Position numbers and translations under genes: made by a program. This document shows, in pieces, positions 1-38,434 of a DNA stretch of 64,000 nucleotides. Positions within the stretch are counted from its first letter, which is position 1. Every line of letters starts with the position of its first letter. This DNA comes from Hyperoplus lanceolatus (lineage: Eukaryota; Chordata; Actinopteri; Uranoscopiformes; Ammodytidae). Location: contig CM049400.1 of assembly GCA_026929865.2 (NCBI GenBank), positions 19,036,501-19,100,500 on the forward strand. Reading direction: 5' to 3'. Below the pieces are notes generated by a model. The model was not told where the DNA came from, searched no databases, and saw only the letters and a program-made list of their open reading frames with translations.

Positions 1-90
1 AGGTAGGCCTATGCTAATACGTGTTATTACATGGCACTTTGAGAATCCTATGTAAATCACAGCATTCTACAGGTCTGTTATTTCGAGAAG

Positions 91-2954
91 CCCCTGACTG
101 CGGCCCGCAGCCAACGTTGAGGGGGAGGAGACATTGAGGGGGCCGGCACATTGAGGGGGGGGAGCCTAAGACCACATTGAGGGGGACGGCGCTCAGTCTC
201 TCACATTCACTCCTCAAGCAGGCTAATGCTAGCGCTATGTTAAGCTAGCGGGAGCCCACGCTGTTAATTAAATACAAACACATGGCACGGGAGTGTTGTG
301 ACTGGCTATCTTTCTTGCAGGGTACCTATTATAATGTTAAACGTAGCCTATACTACTTGCTGTAGTTTGGTCTGACTTTGGCAGTTGGCATTGTTACATC
401 CGTAGTAATACCAAAATAAGAGTCCTTGTTACATCCAGTTTAGCAATATCAAAATAAGAGTCCTGCATGGAGCAGTAGCATACAGGGAATGGGCCCTTTT
501 TGTGCCAGCGATCACACCATTTTTGATCAAAGATGTGGTTTTACTTCATATTTTTAACTAAAATCAATATTCTTATGATTGCCATAAATATTTAAGACAT
601 AGTTAAACAAACAGTATATATTTTTTATAAGCTTAAAGGAATACATACCATAAAGGTGTGACAGAGTTGAAACTAGGGTAACAGGGTTGAAAATGGTAAC
701 GGGGTTGAAGGGGACATATACAAATTAGAGTTTATTTTAGACTCAAATTGCTTTCAACATGCATTAGGTAAAAACAATTCTAATAATTCATTTTAATGAA
801 TAGATAACTTCACGATCACAGTACCGGATTGGTGGAATGACTCGAATAAATTTTGTGAAACAACATTTTATCAAGCTGACCTGGCATATTAAATACCCCT
901 TTCTTGTGAAGAGTGAAGACCCATAGCTATTATGGATTGTATCCACAGAATATACATGCTGTTACAGCCATCCTGTTCTTTACCTTGAATACGTGTGTAT
1001 TAATTATTAGTAATATTAATTGAATTATTCGATGGCAAGGGGCGTGTTTTGGGCCGCAAATTCGCCTGAGAATGGCAGCCGGTGTCAGTCTGGCAATGTC
1101 ACAATCAAGTGCAGACACTGTGGAAACATAAGTTTGACCGCTTTAATTTAAATGTTTGTTTTCCAGCACCTTAACACCGTATATTAAACACCACAGTTAA
1201 TGCCCAGGAGGCATCGCTTCGCCTTGCTGTGCATACATGTATCCATGATCAGTTAAAGCCTCAAAGTGTTATATGCCTGGAAAATCCTGTCCTTGTTCAG
1301 GAAGGAAATCTTTTCAGTAAGGGTTCACAAGTGTCATCTATAGTCTACTTACAGCAGTGTGTGTCTGGAAATATTGTAAAAAATGCAATTAATCATTTAA
1401 CAATTCAAACATCTTTATTTTAAGATACTTTTGTTATTGAGTCACATTTTAGGTCAGCCCTGAAACACTACAGCTTGTGAAAATAAACAATATTAACGGT
1501 TTTAATAGATTGTGCAATTGTCCCTTTGTTGCTGTTAAAATAGACTCATCCATAGTGAATTATGGTGACTATGGCAAGAGAGAGTATAAGGTAAAAATAA
1601 GGACAATATGTGTTCTTTGATTGTTCTACACTTTATTGATTAGTTATCTTTTCTGTTTTCTGTAGTTTACTATGTATTTGGGGGCGGCAGTGGCGAAGTG
1701 GGTAGGGTATTCGCCTCTGGTGTGCAGGGTCGGAGGTTCGATCCCCCGTCTCCCCGCCACATGTCGAAGTGTCCCTGAGCAAGACACTGAACCCCGAATT
1801 GCTCCCGATAGTTAGCTTAGCACCCTAGTGCTAAGCCTACCCTGCGTGGTAGCTGCTGCTATCGGTGTATGAATGTGTGTGTGACTGGATGAATGTGTAC
1901 AAAAACAATGTGAAGCGCTTTGAGTCTGTGATAAACGGAGATATAGCGCTATACAAGTCCATTTACCATTACTATGTATTTTTTGTAGTTGTTATTTTTA
2001 CATTGTTCTGTTGAATAATAAGACTGTTGTTAGGGCTGCTGTGATTGGTGTAACTTAATGTGCGTCACACCTGTAGCATTTAGTTATGTCTAATTGAGGT
2101 ATATTTTTAAGCCTTGAATGTGGTCACATTGCATCTGTTAAGGTCATACCTTGGGGTCACAGTGACCCCTTCATAGTTCCCCATATCTTATTTTGACTCT
2201 TACTTAATTCATAGGCAGCTGGGCCTGCAACCGTCACAGACAGACAGGTACAGGAGTTCTCTTTAGCACATGTCACATTGTTTACAGTGCACACTTAATC
2301 ATTGTACATACATATATACTTGCTTTTGTAAGTATAGATCTCATTGCTGACCCTTGGGAGACACAACACTAATTTAACACTCACAGGATCATCTATGTCC
2401 TCATAAGTGAACTGTTACAAGATAGCAAAAGCAATCAACATAGTAGGAAGGGATGTCCATTGTTAACCTGTTGACCTTTAAGAAGATATTTAACCGGTTA
2501 ATACTATAGGTTAAACATAAAATTATCTAAATGTTTCTTATATCCGGTTATTATTCCAAGTAGGGCCTATGCTACTGCTGCATGCAGGACTCTTATTTTG
2601 ATATCACTAAACCGGATGTAAGAATGCGTTCTTCATGCAAATAATTAAACAAGTCGTTTAGGCTATGCTTAACTGTATAATAGGTCGATGGTACGCAGCA
2701 AGAAAGATAGCAAGTCATAATACTCCCGTGCCATCTCTCTGTAACATTTAATAAAGAGCGTGGGCTACCGCTAGCTTAACGGCTGCAGCGGACCTCTACG
2801 AGTGAATGTGTGAGAAAGAGACGGACAAGCAGACAGCGAGCGCCTGCTCAAGCTCCCCCCCCCTCAATGTGCCGGCCCCCTCAATGTCTCCTCCCCCTCA
2901 ACGTCTCCTCCCCCACCTCCCCCTCAATGTCCGTCTGCGGGCCGCAGTCAGGGG
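91..2954. mobile_element. DNA element with ~400-bp inverted arms (left arm 91-480, right arm 2566-2954)
   Basis: The left end CCCCTGACTGCGGCCCGCAG is repeated in inverted form at the right end. Similarity continues inwards through the short tandem motif cattgaggggg, a stretch containing gatggcacgggagt-like sequence, and caaaataagagtcctgcatg. I saw no clear target duplication, and the left boundary lies near the window edge. No transposase is visible inside. A SINE is inserted in the middle. Divergent arms suggest an old insertion. Confidence 0.6.
1680..1968 (+). mobile_element. tRNA-derived SINE with 13-bp target duplication
   Basis: A tRNA-like head has an A-box-like segment at about 1691 and a B box GGTTCGATC at 1735-1743. 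It is followed by the fish-SINE body (cactgaaccccgaattgctc) and a tail with gcgctttgag and agcgctatacaag. The 13-bp duplication ttactatgtattt flanks it exactly at 1667-1679 and 1969-1981. The head is not a functional tRNA gene. Confidence 0.88.
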
Positions 2955-3109
2955 TACTTGGTTATTTCCAGCTAGAAGACCGCTGTCAAGGGTGACCGTT
3001 GCTATGAATAGGAAATATTGTAGCTATAGTGACGTTCTGACCGGCGTCTTCACAACCTCTCTCAACCTCCGTTGATGTTTTGGAAATAGGCTATTCACTT
3101 TTATTTAAA

Positions 3110-3487
3110 ATGGAATTGTTTCCAAAACTAAATTTCAATATTTTCGGAGAGGACGGCACATTGGAGACTTGGCTGAGGGAGAAACAGTCACCAGAAAAGC
3201 AGAGACAAAGTCAACAGAAAAGCAGAGACACAAACGAATATCATATCGGGAAACGACAACAGATCAGGTTAGCCGCTCTCTTTAAACAGATAGTAGTCTC
3301 ATATCGTTCTTGCTTTACAAGTTGTAGCCTAACAGTAAACAATGTGCTCACAGATGTGCCCGCTGCAGCGCCACAGCAGGAGGTAACCAGAGACGTGACA
3401 TTTAATGTCCCGCATGACGTCCCTTTCTCTCTTTCCAACTTCACCATCAACGGAAACGTGCAATTCAACATACACTACAACAAATAG
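3110..3487 (+). CDS. hypothetical 125-residue ORF
   Basis: I do not recognise this protein. It starts at an ATG in a fair context and runs 125 codons, with a charged, Gln-rich middle (EKQRQSQQKS) and a C-terminus alternating hydrophobic and Asn residues (FSLSNFTINGNVQFNIHY). An AATAAA lies at about 3561, roughly 75 nt after the stop. It sits directly outside the inverted-repeat element, so it could be the last exon of a repeat-derived or lineage-specific gene. It could also be a chance ORF. Confidence 0.3.
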   Translation: MELFPKLNFNIFGEDGTLETWLREKQSPEKQRQSQQKSRDTNEYHIGKRQQIRLAALFKQIVVSYRSCFTSCSLTVNNVLTDVPAAAPQQEVTRDVTFNVPHDVPFSLSNFTINGNVQFNIHYNK

Positions 3488-3992
3488 CCTAGTTACCGTT
3501 GCTAGGAAGGACGTTCTGGGAGTTCCGACCACAGCGGACTGTTTTTATTTATTTATTTGAATAAACCTTGCTTTAATCAATATTTTGCCTCACATTGATT
3601 GATTAATTTAGTTTGTAGCCATGTAATAAGCGGGATAATGTAGAGCGTACGGGTCACTATCCCTTACATATTTCATACAGTACACCAGTGCGTCTCGAAT
3701 GGTGGGGCGCGCCGTGAGTTATCAGGGGGGGCGCGGGCTGCCTTGATTTCCAACTGACCAAAAAAAAAATATTATTTTTTTTTTAAAGCTATTCTGTACG
3801 ATCTGAGAGAGCTAGCATGATTTGAAATTAGCTTCTCCTCGGAGTTCCGTTTAACCACTCCCCCACCCCCCAACCCTCTGTACACAGCCGTGCACGAGCG
3901 CAGCTCTGCTGCTTAGCAACCTGGCCGCTGCGCCGCCTCACTGAGCAGAGAGCGGCTAGCTACCTGGAGGCTACATTTCTCGACAAACTACA

Positions 3993-4657
3993 ATGTTTCA
4001 TTCACCGGTAAGAACACACCTAATATTGCAATGCTAAATGTTTAAAACAAACATGATAAGGCCTACTGTTAGTAGTAGTACTCACAGCAGTCAAGCTAGC
4101 ACATATGCATAGATGGACTGGTATCAGAAATGTAATACAAATAAAAATAAATCAGCAATACATGTTATTTCTATCACAGTTTACCCACATGTTTTGTGTA
4201 GTAGGCTACGTGACACTTTATTTATCATTCATTGTTTGGCTTGTCAGAGCTCACAAGGTGAGTTTTTTTTGCAAAACTCTAAGGATTGCATATGAGCTGA
4301 CTGTATCTGAGACATAAACCTTACCAGCAACGTTGTATACTGAGATGCCATGTACCATGAACACACAATAGCCTACCTATTAGAGGACAATACAAAACTG
4401 TATTCAATAAATACAACTAATAATCATGTATTACTTTACAGGCAAGAATTCAAAGAGTACATCTACAAATGTTGCATCATCTGCTCCAGCTCTGCATGAC
4501 ATGCGACCCCAGCCTCATGTTGGACCGGCTAACATTGGCATCAGCAGATCCTCCTCCATTGGGCACTCAAAAGACAGATAAACCCACCTGGTGCGTCTGC
4601 CACAGCTGCAGAGAAGTGCCAACAGATGTGGAGCGCAAGTGCTGTGGTCATACCTAG
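3993..4657 (+). CDS. small two-exon gene with a P2X7-C-terminus-like Cys motif
   Basis: Exon 1 (3993-4007) gives MFHSP and ends at gtaagaac. Exon 2 (4442-4657) starts after ttactttacag in phase 0 and ends with a stop, for 76 residues in total. The C-terminal half contains WCVCHSCREVPTDVERKCCG. This resembles the cysteine-rich module of the P2X7 receptor cytosolic tail, which also occurs in many short fish and invertebrate proteins associated with repeats. AATAAA follows at about 4862, and a GC-rich stretch precedes the ATG. The exon model is inferred from splice consensus only. The protein may be a zinc-binding accessory protein of the element, or captured host sequence. Confidence 0.5.
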
Positions 4658-5444
4658 TTGCTGAGTGTAGAAAATAAGAGGCCGCTTCCCAGATCCACAT
4701 GGACAATTCAAAGGATTTATACCCAACAGGTTGCAATAAATAAATAGTTTAATTGTATCTGTACTTATAAGTTATTTGTTTCAATATACATAGTTTTATA
4801 TTTCTATTTATTCCCAGGAGGAACTGAAGATACTTAGTCCTTTTGTTTTGATATTATGTTTCAATAAAAAATTTAAAATTACTTTAAAATGTTGTTATTA
4901 TTACGGATCAAGACATAACATTTATCGTCTCTGTAAAAGTTGCACAAAATAATTACAACCAATGTTGTGTGACAATATATTTTTTTAATTCAATATAAAC
5001 ATGGTCATAAACTTTGTCCAGGGGTCCAGTTTTCGCAGACAGGTCTGGTCTGGTTCTGCATCAGCTGTGGCAGTGACTGTCCTTAGGAGAGAATATCAGA
5101 AGACACACACAATGAATAACAGTATTAGGGGTTTTACAAAGAGCTGCAGAGAAAAGCCTTCATGACATGTGGTTTATCCTAGCACTTTGATTGCATAGAG
5201 AAGCGCTATAAAAATCCAATCCATTATTATTAGTATTATTGTTGTTCTTCAGATAATAGGTTGACCAGCACTTCTGGATCTGTAATATTATACCTCATGA
5301 TGGTTGGTGGAACCCGGACACAAATCTTTACACTTTGGCATTCCTTAGACCAGAGCTAAATGGGTTTTCATATGCTGTGTTACATAGCAAAGTAAAACAT
5401 GTATGCTCATACAATAATGTAAGCATACTAACCTAGTCCTTTAC

Positions 5445-6590
5445 TTAGTTGAGTCTGCAACAGCTCCTGGTTGGTTGGTGCAGGGACACCCGACAGAAGC
5501 CCCCAAACCCAGACAAATTCTCCTGGAGAATTTCACCCTGGAGGTCTATGATGTAGCGGTAGTCCTTCTCTTCCTTCAGTGTGTACAGGCTCCACTTCCT
5601 GGACTTTTTATTGTACACTTTTCCATACCTGGAATAAGAAGAAGAAGTGTAAGTTTAGTGATGCATTAATTTTACCTGACATTGTATAGTATTTTGAATT
5701 TCCACATAAAAGGGTTATCTTACAGCTGTACCCTGTATTATGTTCTTTTTATACATTTAAAAAAAAGTATATAAATATATATGTAGGTGACTTTCTCTTT
5801 CCCCCCATATGCACAGAGTATACACTAACTGACATTGTCTATACCCACTGTCTGCGCATATATTTGATACCTATATAATTTAACGCATTGTCTAGGCCTA
5901 TGTATTACCCATCATAGAGAACAGTATTGTAGCATAGCACACATATTCACTTCTATGTCAAGCTTTACTCACCGAGAGACTCTGGATAAATACTTGACAA
6001 AGGTGGAGGAGGAGGAGGTGGTCTCATCGATCGGTGTTTCAAGTGTTGAGGAATTAGCCTTGTTGTCATAACTATAAAACCTTAATTAAATAAAGAAAAA
6101 CAGACACTGCATCAGCACATTTGTGAAACGCCAATACTAAAATGACACATGTTCAGACGCTGACGACCACATAACATTAGACTAATAATATAGTTAGAAA
6201 GGAACATTATTGGCAACGTTAGCTAATGCAGCTTGTAATGTGCCTACTAGCCGACTGGGGAGCTAACGTTAGCATCGGGCTAATATGGCTAACGCAACAT
6301 AAATAGCTTCCTTGGCTAGACTTCGCCATAACACACATTTTACAGGAAACAAAACCAAGGCTTACCTGTCCAACAAGAGAAAGACGGCAACCATGGCGTC
6401 ACTTTCCAAGCCATTCAGCATCCTCAGCTCTCGCCATCACTGAACAATGTTGACTCCCGTTTGTCCACCTCGAGCTGTATGTAACTGCTCTTTTCTTGAT
6501 GTCTTTCTTTCTTTTCTTTGCCTTTTGTAAATGGTGAGCAGGTGCAAGTAACGGTGGCAGTGGTAACTTCTGTCTAGGTTTCTCTTCCAT
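5445..6590 (-). CDS. hypothetical three-exon gene in the TTAA element
   Basis: Exons 6403-6590, 5973-6080 and 5445-5628 join in phase through GT-AG sites (donors gtgacgc and gtgagtaaag, acceptors attaag and attccag). They give 159 residues ending at a TAA. The start is MEEKPRQ. A basic stretch KAKKRKKDIKKR near residues 23-34 looks like a nuclear localisation signal. A Ser/Thr-rich segment follows, then KVYNKKSRKWSLYTLKEEKD. I do not recognise a domain. It converges with the Cys-motif gene. Confidence rests on three independent phase-compatible junctions in one short ORF set; the first donor is weak. Confidence 0.45.
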
Positions 6591-7862
6591 TGTGCAGGCT
6601 ACCTCAACTAGGTCTAGCCCACTGTCATGCACTACTATCTATGATTACTATGGCAACAACGCTTTCTCTGCCCTCCGTGAACGCGCTCAGGCTCGTACAC
6701 AGAGGGGAGAGAACGCGCAGGATTGTGATTGGTTCTTTAGATAAGGGTCCAACGTCTCCGTTTGGTCAGCATTTTAACAGGTTTATAGAAGGTACAGAAT
6801 TTGGGGGTTTTTCGTTTCTTTTTCATTGCCCATAAGTTATTTATTGCTGTTGGGGTGTAAAAAGCACTTTTCACAACATATTAAAAAGTGCATATTGCAG
6901 ATGATCGTACAGTATAGCTTTAAGTGCTAGCAAACTCTATGTGTGCTTGTGTATGGTCATATCCGCGCGAAAGGCCGCGATTTGCAGTAAGTAAATGTCC
7001 ACATGTGTCTCCAACTATGTTTACAACTATGTTTACAGTTTAAAAATGTTTTGAATGAAATGCAAACCTCAGTGAATCATTTGCTCTTGTTTCTCTGTCC
7101 TGAGATTCACACAGACTGAGTAGTCTTGTTTAAATGTTACAAATCGAGCTAATAAACTGAACTTTGAATTTTTTTGCTGCAGAAGTTATCTCAGCTAATT
7201 TTTGTTATCTAATTTGATAATAAGGTGATTGTATGCAGAATGCTCGTGCCAGAAACTCATACAGTGGTTTTGTACAGACAAATAAATAAATATTAGCAGG
7301 CAATAGTATTTCAATTTAGGGGGGGCGCGAAAAATTCTGTAAAATAATTGAGAACCACTGCAGTACACAGTTGGGCGAAACTGCTTTACAAAGACTACTG
7401 ACTGTGCCAATCATGATATGTGATAAGTGCGCGCGCGTGTATGTGTGTTTGTGTGCCAGTAACTGCAGCACATGCACATCACAGGCTTTCTTCCTTCCCA
7501 GTTGGTTTCTTTGCGGCCGGTTGCCTCCCTTTTCTCCTTGTGTCAGTCAAAATCCTGTGCTTATTAAGAATGTCACCATATTCAGGAGCTGTCAAGCATT
7601 GACCAAGTATGGTAGATTGTGGGATGAAACTGGGAGGTGAAGTGGGAGGTCACGGGGAGGAGATCGTCCACGGACAATTCACCGCAGGTGGGTATTTATA
7701 AAGGGAAGATTGCGTGGAACTGTGCGCTGCACAGTTTTATAAATCAGATTTTTTTTTTGCGCAGCACATTTTTGGCTTTGTGCGGACGCAATGTTTTAGG
7801 ATGGTTTCTACGCACACCATTATAAATGAGGCCCCAGGTCATTCAGCTTTGCAGTAATTGGC

Positions 7863-8216
7863 AGTTACACTTTACAATAAGGTACACAAAATTGTAGTAC
7901 CTACTACATAGATATGTGTTACCTACTACATAGGTTGTTTTTGTGTTACCTACTACATAGGGGTTTTTTTTGTGTGCTACCTAACACATTTTTTTTTTAC
8001 CTATGTGTTAGGTAGCACAAAGAAAACCCTGTGTTAGGTAGCACAAAACAAATAACTATGTGTTAGGTAGTACAAAAAAATAACTTATGTAGTAGGTAAC
8101 ACACCAAAAAAAAAACCTATGTGTTAGGTAGCACAAAAAAAAACCCTGTGTTAGGTAGCACAAAAAAATCTGTAGTAGGTACTACAATGTTGTGTACCTT
8201 ATAGTAAAGTGTTACC
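7863..8216. repeat. palindromic MITE with internal repeated hairpin units
   Basis: The left end (cagttacactttacaataaggtacac) is the inverse of the right end (gtgtaccttatagtaaagtgttac). The interior is built from repeats of about 25 bp of the type acctactacatagg, followed by the inverted type tgtgttaggtagcac, separated by A or T runs. The whole 350 bp can fold back on itself. No coding potential. Confidence 0.75.
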
Positions 8217-8492
8217 AAATTTCGAGTATCCCGCTCGTTTTTATCCAATCAGGAGACGGGGCACTGTAAAGAGGGGGGTCTCTGTGCCCGTGAATGATGA
8301 CTCGCTGCTCTCCATCGCGGCACTACGTATCTGATGAAGACGGCTGTGTGTTCATATGGTGGTGACGTAGGGAAGAGGGAGGGGACCGCTAACTACAGTC
8401 ACTAAGAGGAAGTTAGCTAAAAGAACCATATCACTTATACTGCTCCTTTAATTTAGTTTGTCAAATAATGTATGTAAAATATGTTTTGTTAT

Positions 8493-8690
8493 GCCTCATC
8501 TCCACCGAGGAGAGCGGGTCGGGTCGGTTATTTTGGCTTTCCATTTGCCAAAAGTTGGGTAGGGTATAACCGCTCTTAGCCGCTCCCATTTTCGGTACTC
8601 CTCCGTTGGGGTACCAGCTGCCTGAAAGGGTGCTGAAAAGGTGGAGCGACACACTGCCGTCCGTTGATTGCTCGAAAGAATCATTACCGC
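8493..8690. repeat. truncated copy of the same MITE end
   Basis: The stretch starting ctcatctccaccgaggagagcggg and continuing through tccattgccaaaagttgggtagggta-like sequence repeats the left 200 bp of the neighbouring MITE with scattered differences. The right end is missing. Confidence 0.6.
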
Positions 8691-8769
8691 CGTGTGTAGT
8701 CACCTCCATGGTAGTCTCGCAAAGCCAGACCAAAACTACAACAAGTAGTATGGTCTGGATCCAGGTCAT

Positions 8770-9464
8770 TAATGCCTTGTTTCCACCGAGTAGAGCGGGT
8801 CGGATCGGAGCGGTTCGGTCCGGGTAGTTTGGCTTTTCATTTGCCAAAAATTGGGTAGGGTACGGTTTAAGCGCACCTAACCGCTCTGAGCCGCTCCTAA
8901 TCTCAGTACTCCTCCGTTGGGGTACTAGCCACCTGAAAGGGTGCCGAAAAAGCGGAGCTACACACTGCCGTCATTTGATTGGTCGAAAGAATCATTTCCG
9001 CCTAGTCATCTCGGCAAGAGTGAAGAGAGTCTTGTGTTTTGGCGACATGTGAGCACAACACTGTTTATTGTGTGGTGTTTTTCCTCACCAATAAATTAAT
9101 CAGTTGATTACACTGTGTCTCACTGTCTCTATGAGTTGCACCGAGCCGTCTCGACGAGCCGTCTGTGTGTTTACGCCATATATAGTTGTAAATACACGCT
9201 CACAACAACATGGGGGGAATAAATAAAGAAGCGGCTGGTTTGACCAAACAAAAACGAGAGACCGCTGGCTTGACCACAGTTGTTCCACAGCCCGATAGTT
9301 TGACCCACATTCTGGCTGCGGCTATCGCAGTCCAGCCTAAACCCCGCCCTACCAGTAAGAGTAGGGTCGGCGGTGGAAACACCACCGAGATTCTTAAAAG
9401 TGAGCTGTCCCGCTCTGAGCCGCTCCGACCCGACCCGCTCTACTCGGTGGAAACGAGGCATTAG
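8770..9464. mobile_element. MITE with long terminal inverted repeats (ccaccgagtagagcgggtcg)
   Basis: The left end taatgccttgtttccaccgagtagagc is mirrored by the right end ending gctctactcggtggaaacgaggcatta. Inner segments with ccgctctgagccgctcc are also inverted. A second, partial left end of the same family lies just upstream at about 8493-8690. Minus-strand ORFs here are not convincing. Superfamily not determined. Confidence 0.65.
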
Positions 9465-10177
9465 ATCCGTCTCTACGGGGAAACTGGGTTGGCCTATTTT
9501 TATTTCTCTAACCAATCACATTCGTCTAGGGCGGGGCTGAGCCCGGGAAGCAGCAGCGGTGTCCGTGCAAAATAGTGCCAGGGGGAATTGTTTTGCTGGA
9601 ACGTCTTCACACTCAGAGGCTGTCAGAGAAGCTAAATCCCAACCGCAAACAAAAAAAAAACTATTAAAGACAAAAGGAATAAACATAGTTAGTTGCTTTT
9701 TCATCAGGATGTCAAGACACCATACACTTTAACCCTCGAGAAGCTCACGGGATAATTTATAAGCATTCAGCTAGCATGTAAATTGCCGTTTTCTTAAAGG
9801 ATTTAATTTCAATATGTTATACCATTGTGAGAATTTATTATTTTTCTTGAAGAGAACTCCATTAAAGATGGTCATATTGTGATAATTAGGAAACATTGCA
9901 TCTGTCGTCACAGTGTGTGAACATTCAACACCATCTTGTCATTTAAAAAAAAAGTTTACTAAAAAAAACTTAAGTTTTATAAAATGTATGTGGTACAATA
10001 TTGTCACCAAGTGTTACATTCAAATGTTACAATATTAAATTGTAGCCTATTACCTGAAATCAAGTCACCCACAATGCTAGTTGCAACTGTCTCCAAAACC
10101 GTCAGTGGATTTCTAAAAATAATCTGTTGAAAAGGAATTAATTACACTGGGTCCATTTGTACATAAATACATCAATA

Positions 10178-10772
10178 TTTATTTTACATACACAGACAGA
10201 CAGTCAACACCACAACCTCACCCCATCACTTATGACATCTTCATTTTCAATTAGTGAGAAGAACACTTCTCCTCATTACAATAATTTCAACTAAGCAATT
10301 GAACAAATAGATTAGAAGATAGAGGCTTTATTTGGCCAGTCTGTGTTTACATCTATAAAGGGATGAGAGACACACCCTCAGCTTGGTGATCCTGACGGCT
10401 GGATTAGAAGCTACGCAGACTGAAGATCTTTCAAATAGGTCCTTGTCTTACCCTGAGTTCTTCTAACAGCCTTTCTGACATCAGTTTGAATCAGAATATT
10501 AACCAGGTAGTGTCCATCATGCACAACTGAGTCACAGTACTATGCTTCCAGTCGGACGGCTTTGTCGTACCAAGCTTTAAGGCCACCTTGTTCATGTGAT
10601 TTATCTGAGCCTGGCTCCAGGTGCATTAAGGGTGTGTGTATATACTGCATGTGTATGTTCACACAGCTGGTATTCCAGCTACCAAAGCTCATAAATGGGG
10701 CGGTTGGTTATAGGGCTTCTTCAGTGGTAAGTCTCTTGAGGGTCCGATCTGTCCCCTCACTTTACCCCGTCT
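10178..10772 (-). other. probable elapor2 3' UTR with two candidate poly(A) signals
   Basis: Non-coding, unique-looking sequence follows the stop codon. AATAAA on the minus strand occurs at 10327-10332 and again at 10178-10183. Either could end the transcript; the sequence does not decide between them. Confidence 0.5.

Positions 10773-38434
<27,662 letters not shown>

Larger units (their letters stand above)
3787..6919. mobile_element. TTAA-flanked DNA element carrying two convergent small genes
   Basis: Terminal inverted repeats AGCTATTCTGTACGATC (3787) and its inverse ending at 6919 are flanked on both sides by TTAA (3783-3786 and 6920-6923). TTAA duplication is the mark of the piggyBac and Kolobok superfamilies. 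The termini do not start with CCC as most piggyBac ends do. Inside lie a two-exon plus-strand gene and a three-exon minus-strand gene, converging near 4.9-5.4 kb. No transposase with a DDE signature is visible. Confidence 0.75.
3686..7360. mobile_element. hAT-type element with perfect 8-bp target duplication
   Basis: The ends are CAGTGCGTCTCGAAT and, inverted, CAGTGGTTCTCAATT, typical hAT termini. The octamer cagtacac flanks both sides (3678-3685 and 7361-7368). Both ends lead into a GGGGGGCGCG motif. Removing the inserted TTAA element leaves about 0.53 kb, so this copy was a non-autonomous element and encodes no transposase. Confidence 0.88.

Noticed and set aside
1681-1755. possible tRNA gene
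   Set aside because: It has A- and B-box-like segments but is the head of a SINE with its own 13-bp target duplication, and the cloverleaf is not maintained.
5020-5110. a fourth exon of the minus-strand gene in the TTAA element
   Set aside because: Careful reading of exon 3 gives an in-frame TAA at 5445, so no further coding exon is needed.
8707-9700. a second MITE split by the 8770-9464 element
   Set aside because: Flanking parts (ggtctggatcc, gatccgtctctacgggg) look like one repeat interrupted, but I could not match both ends or define a duplication.
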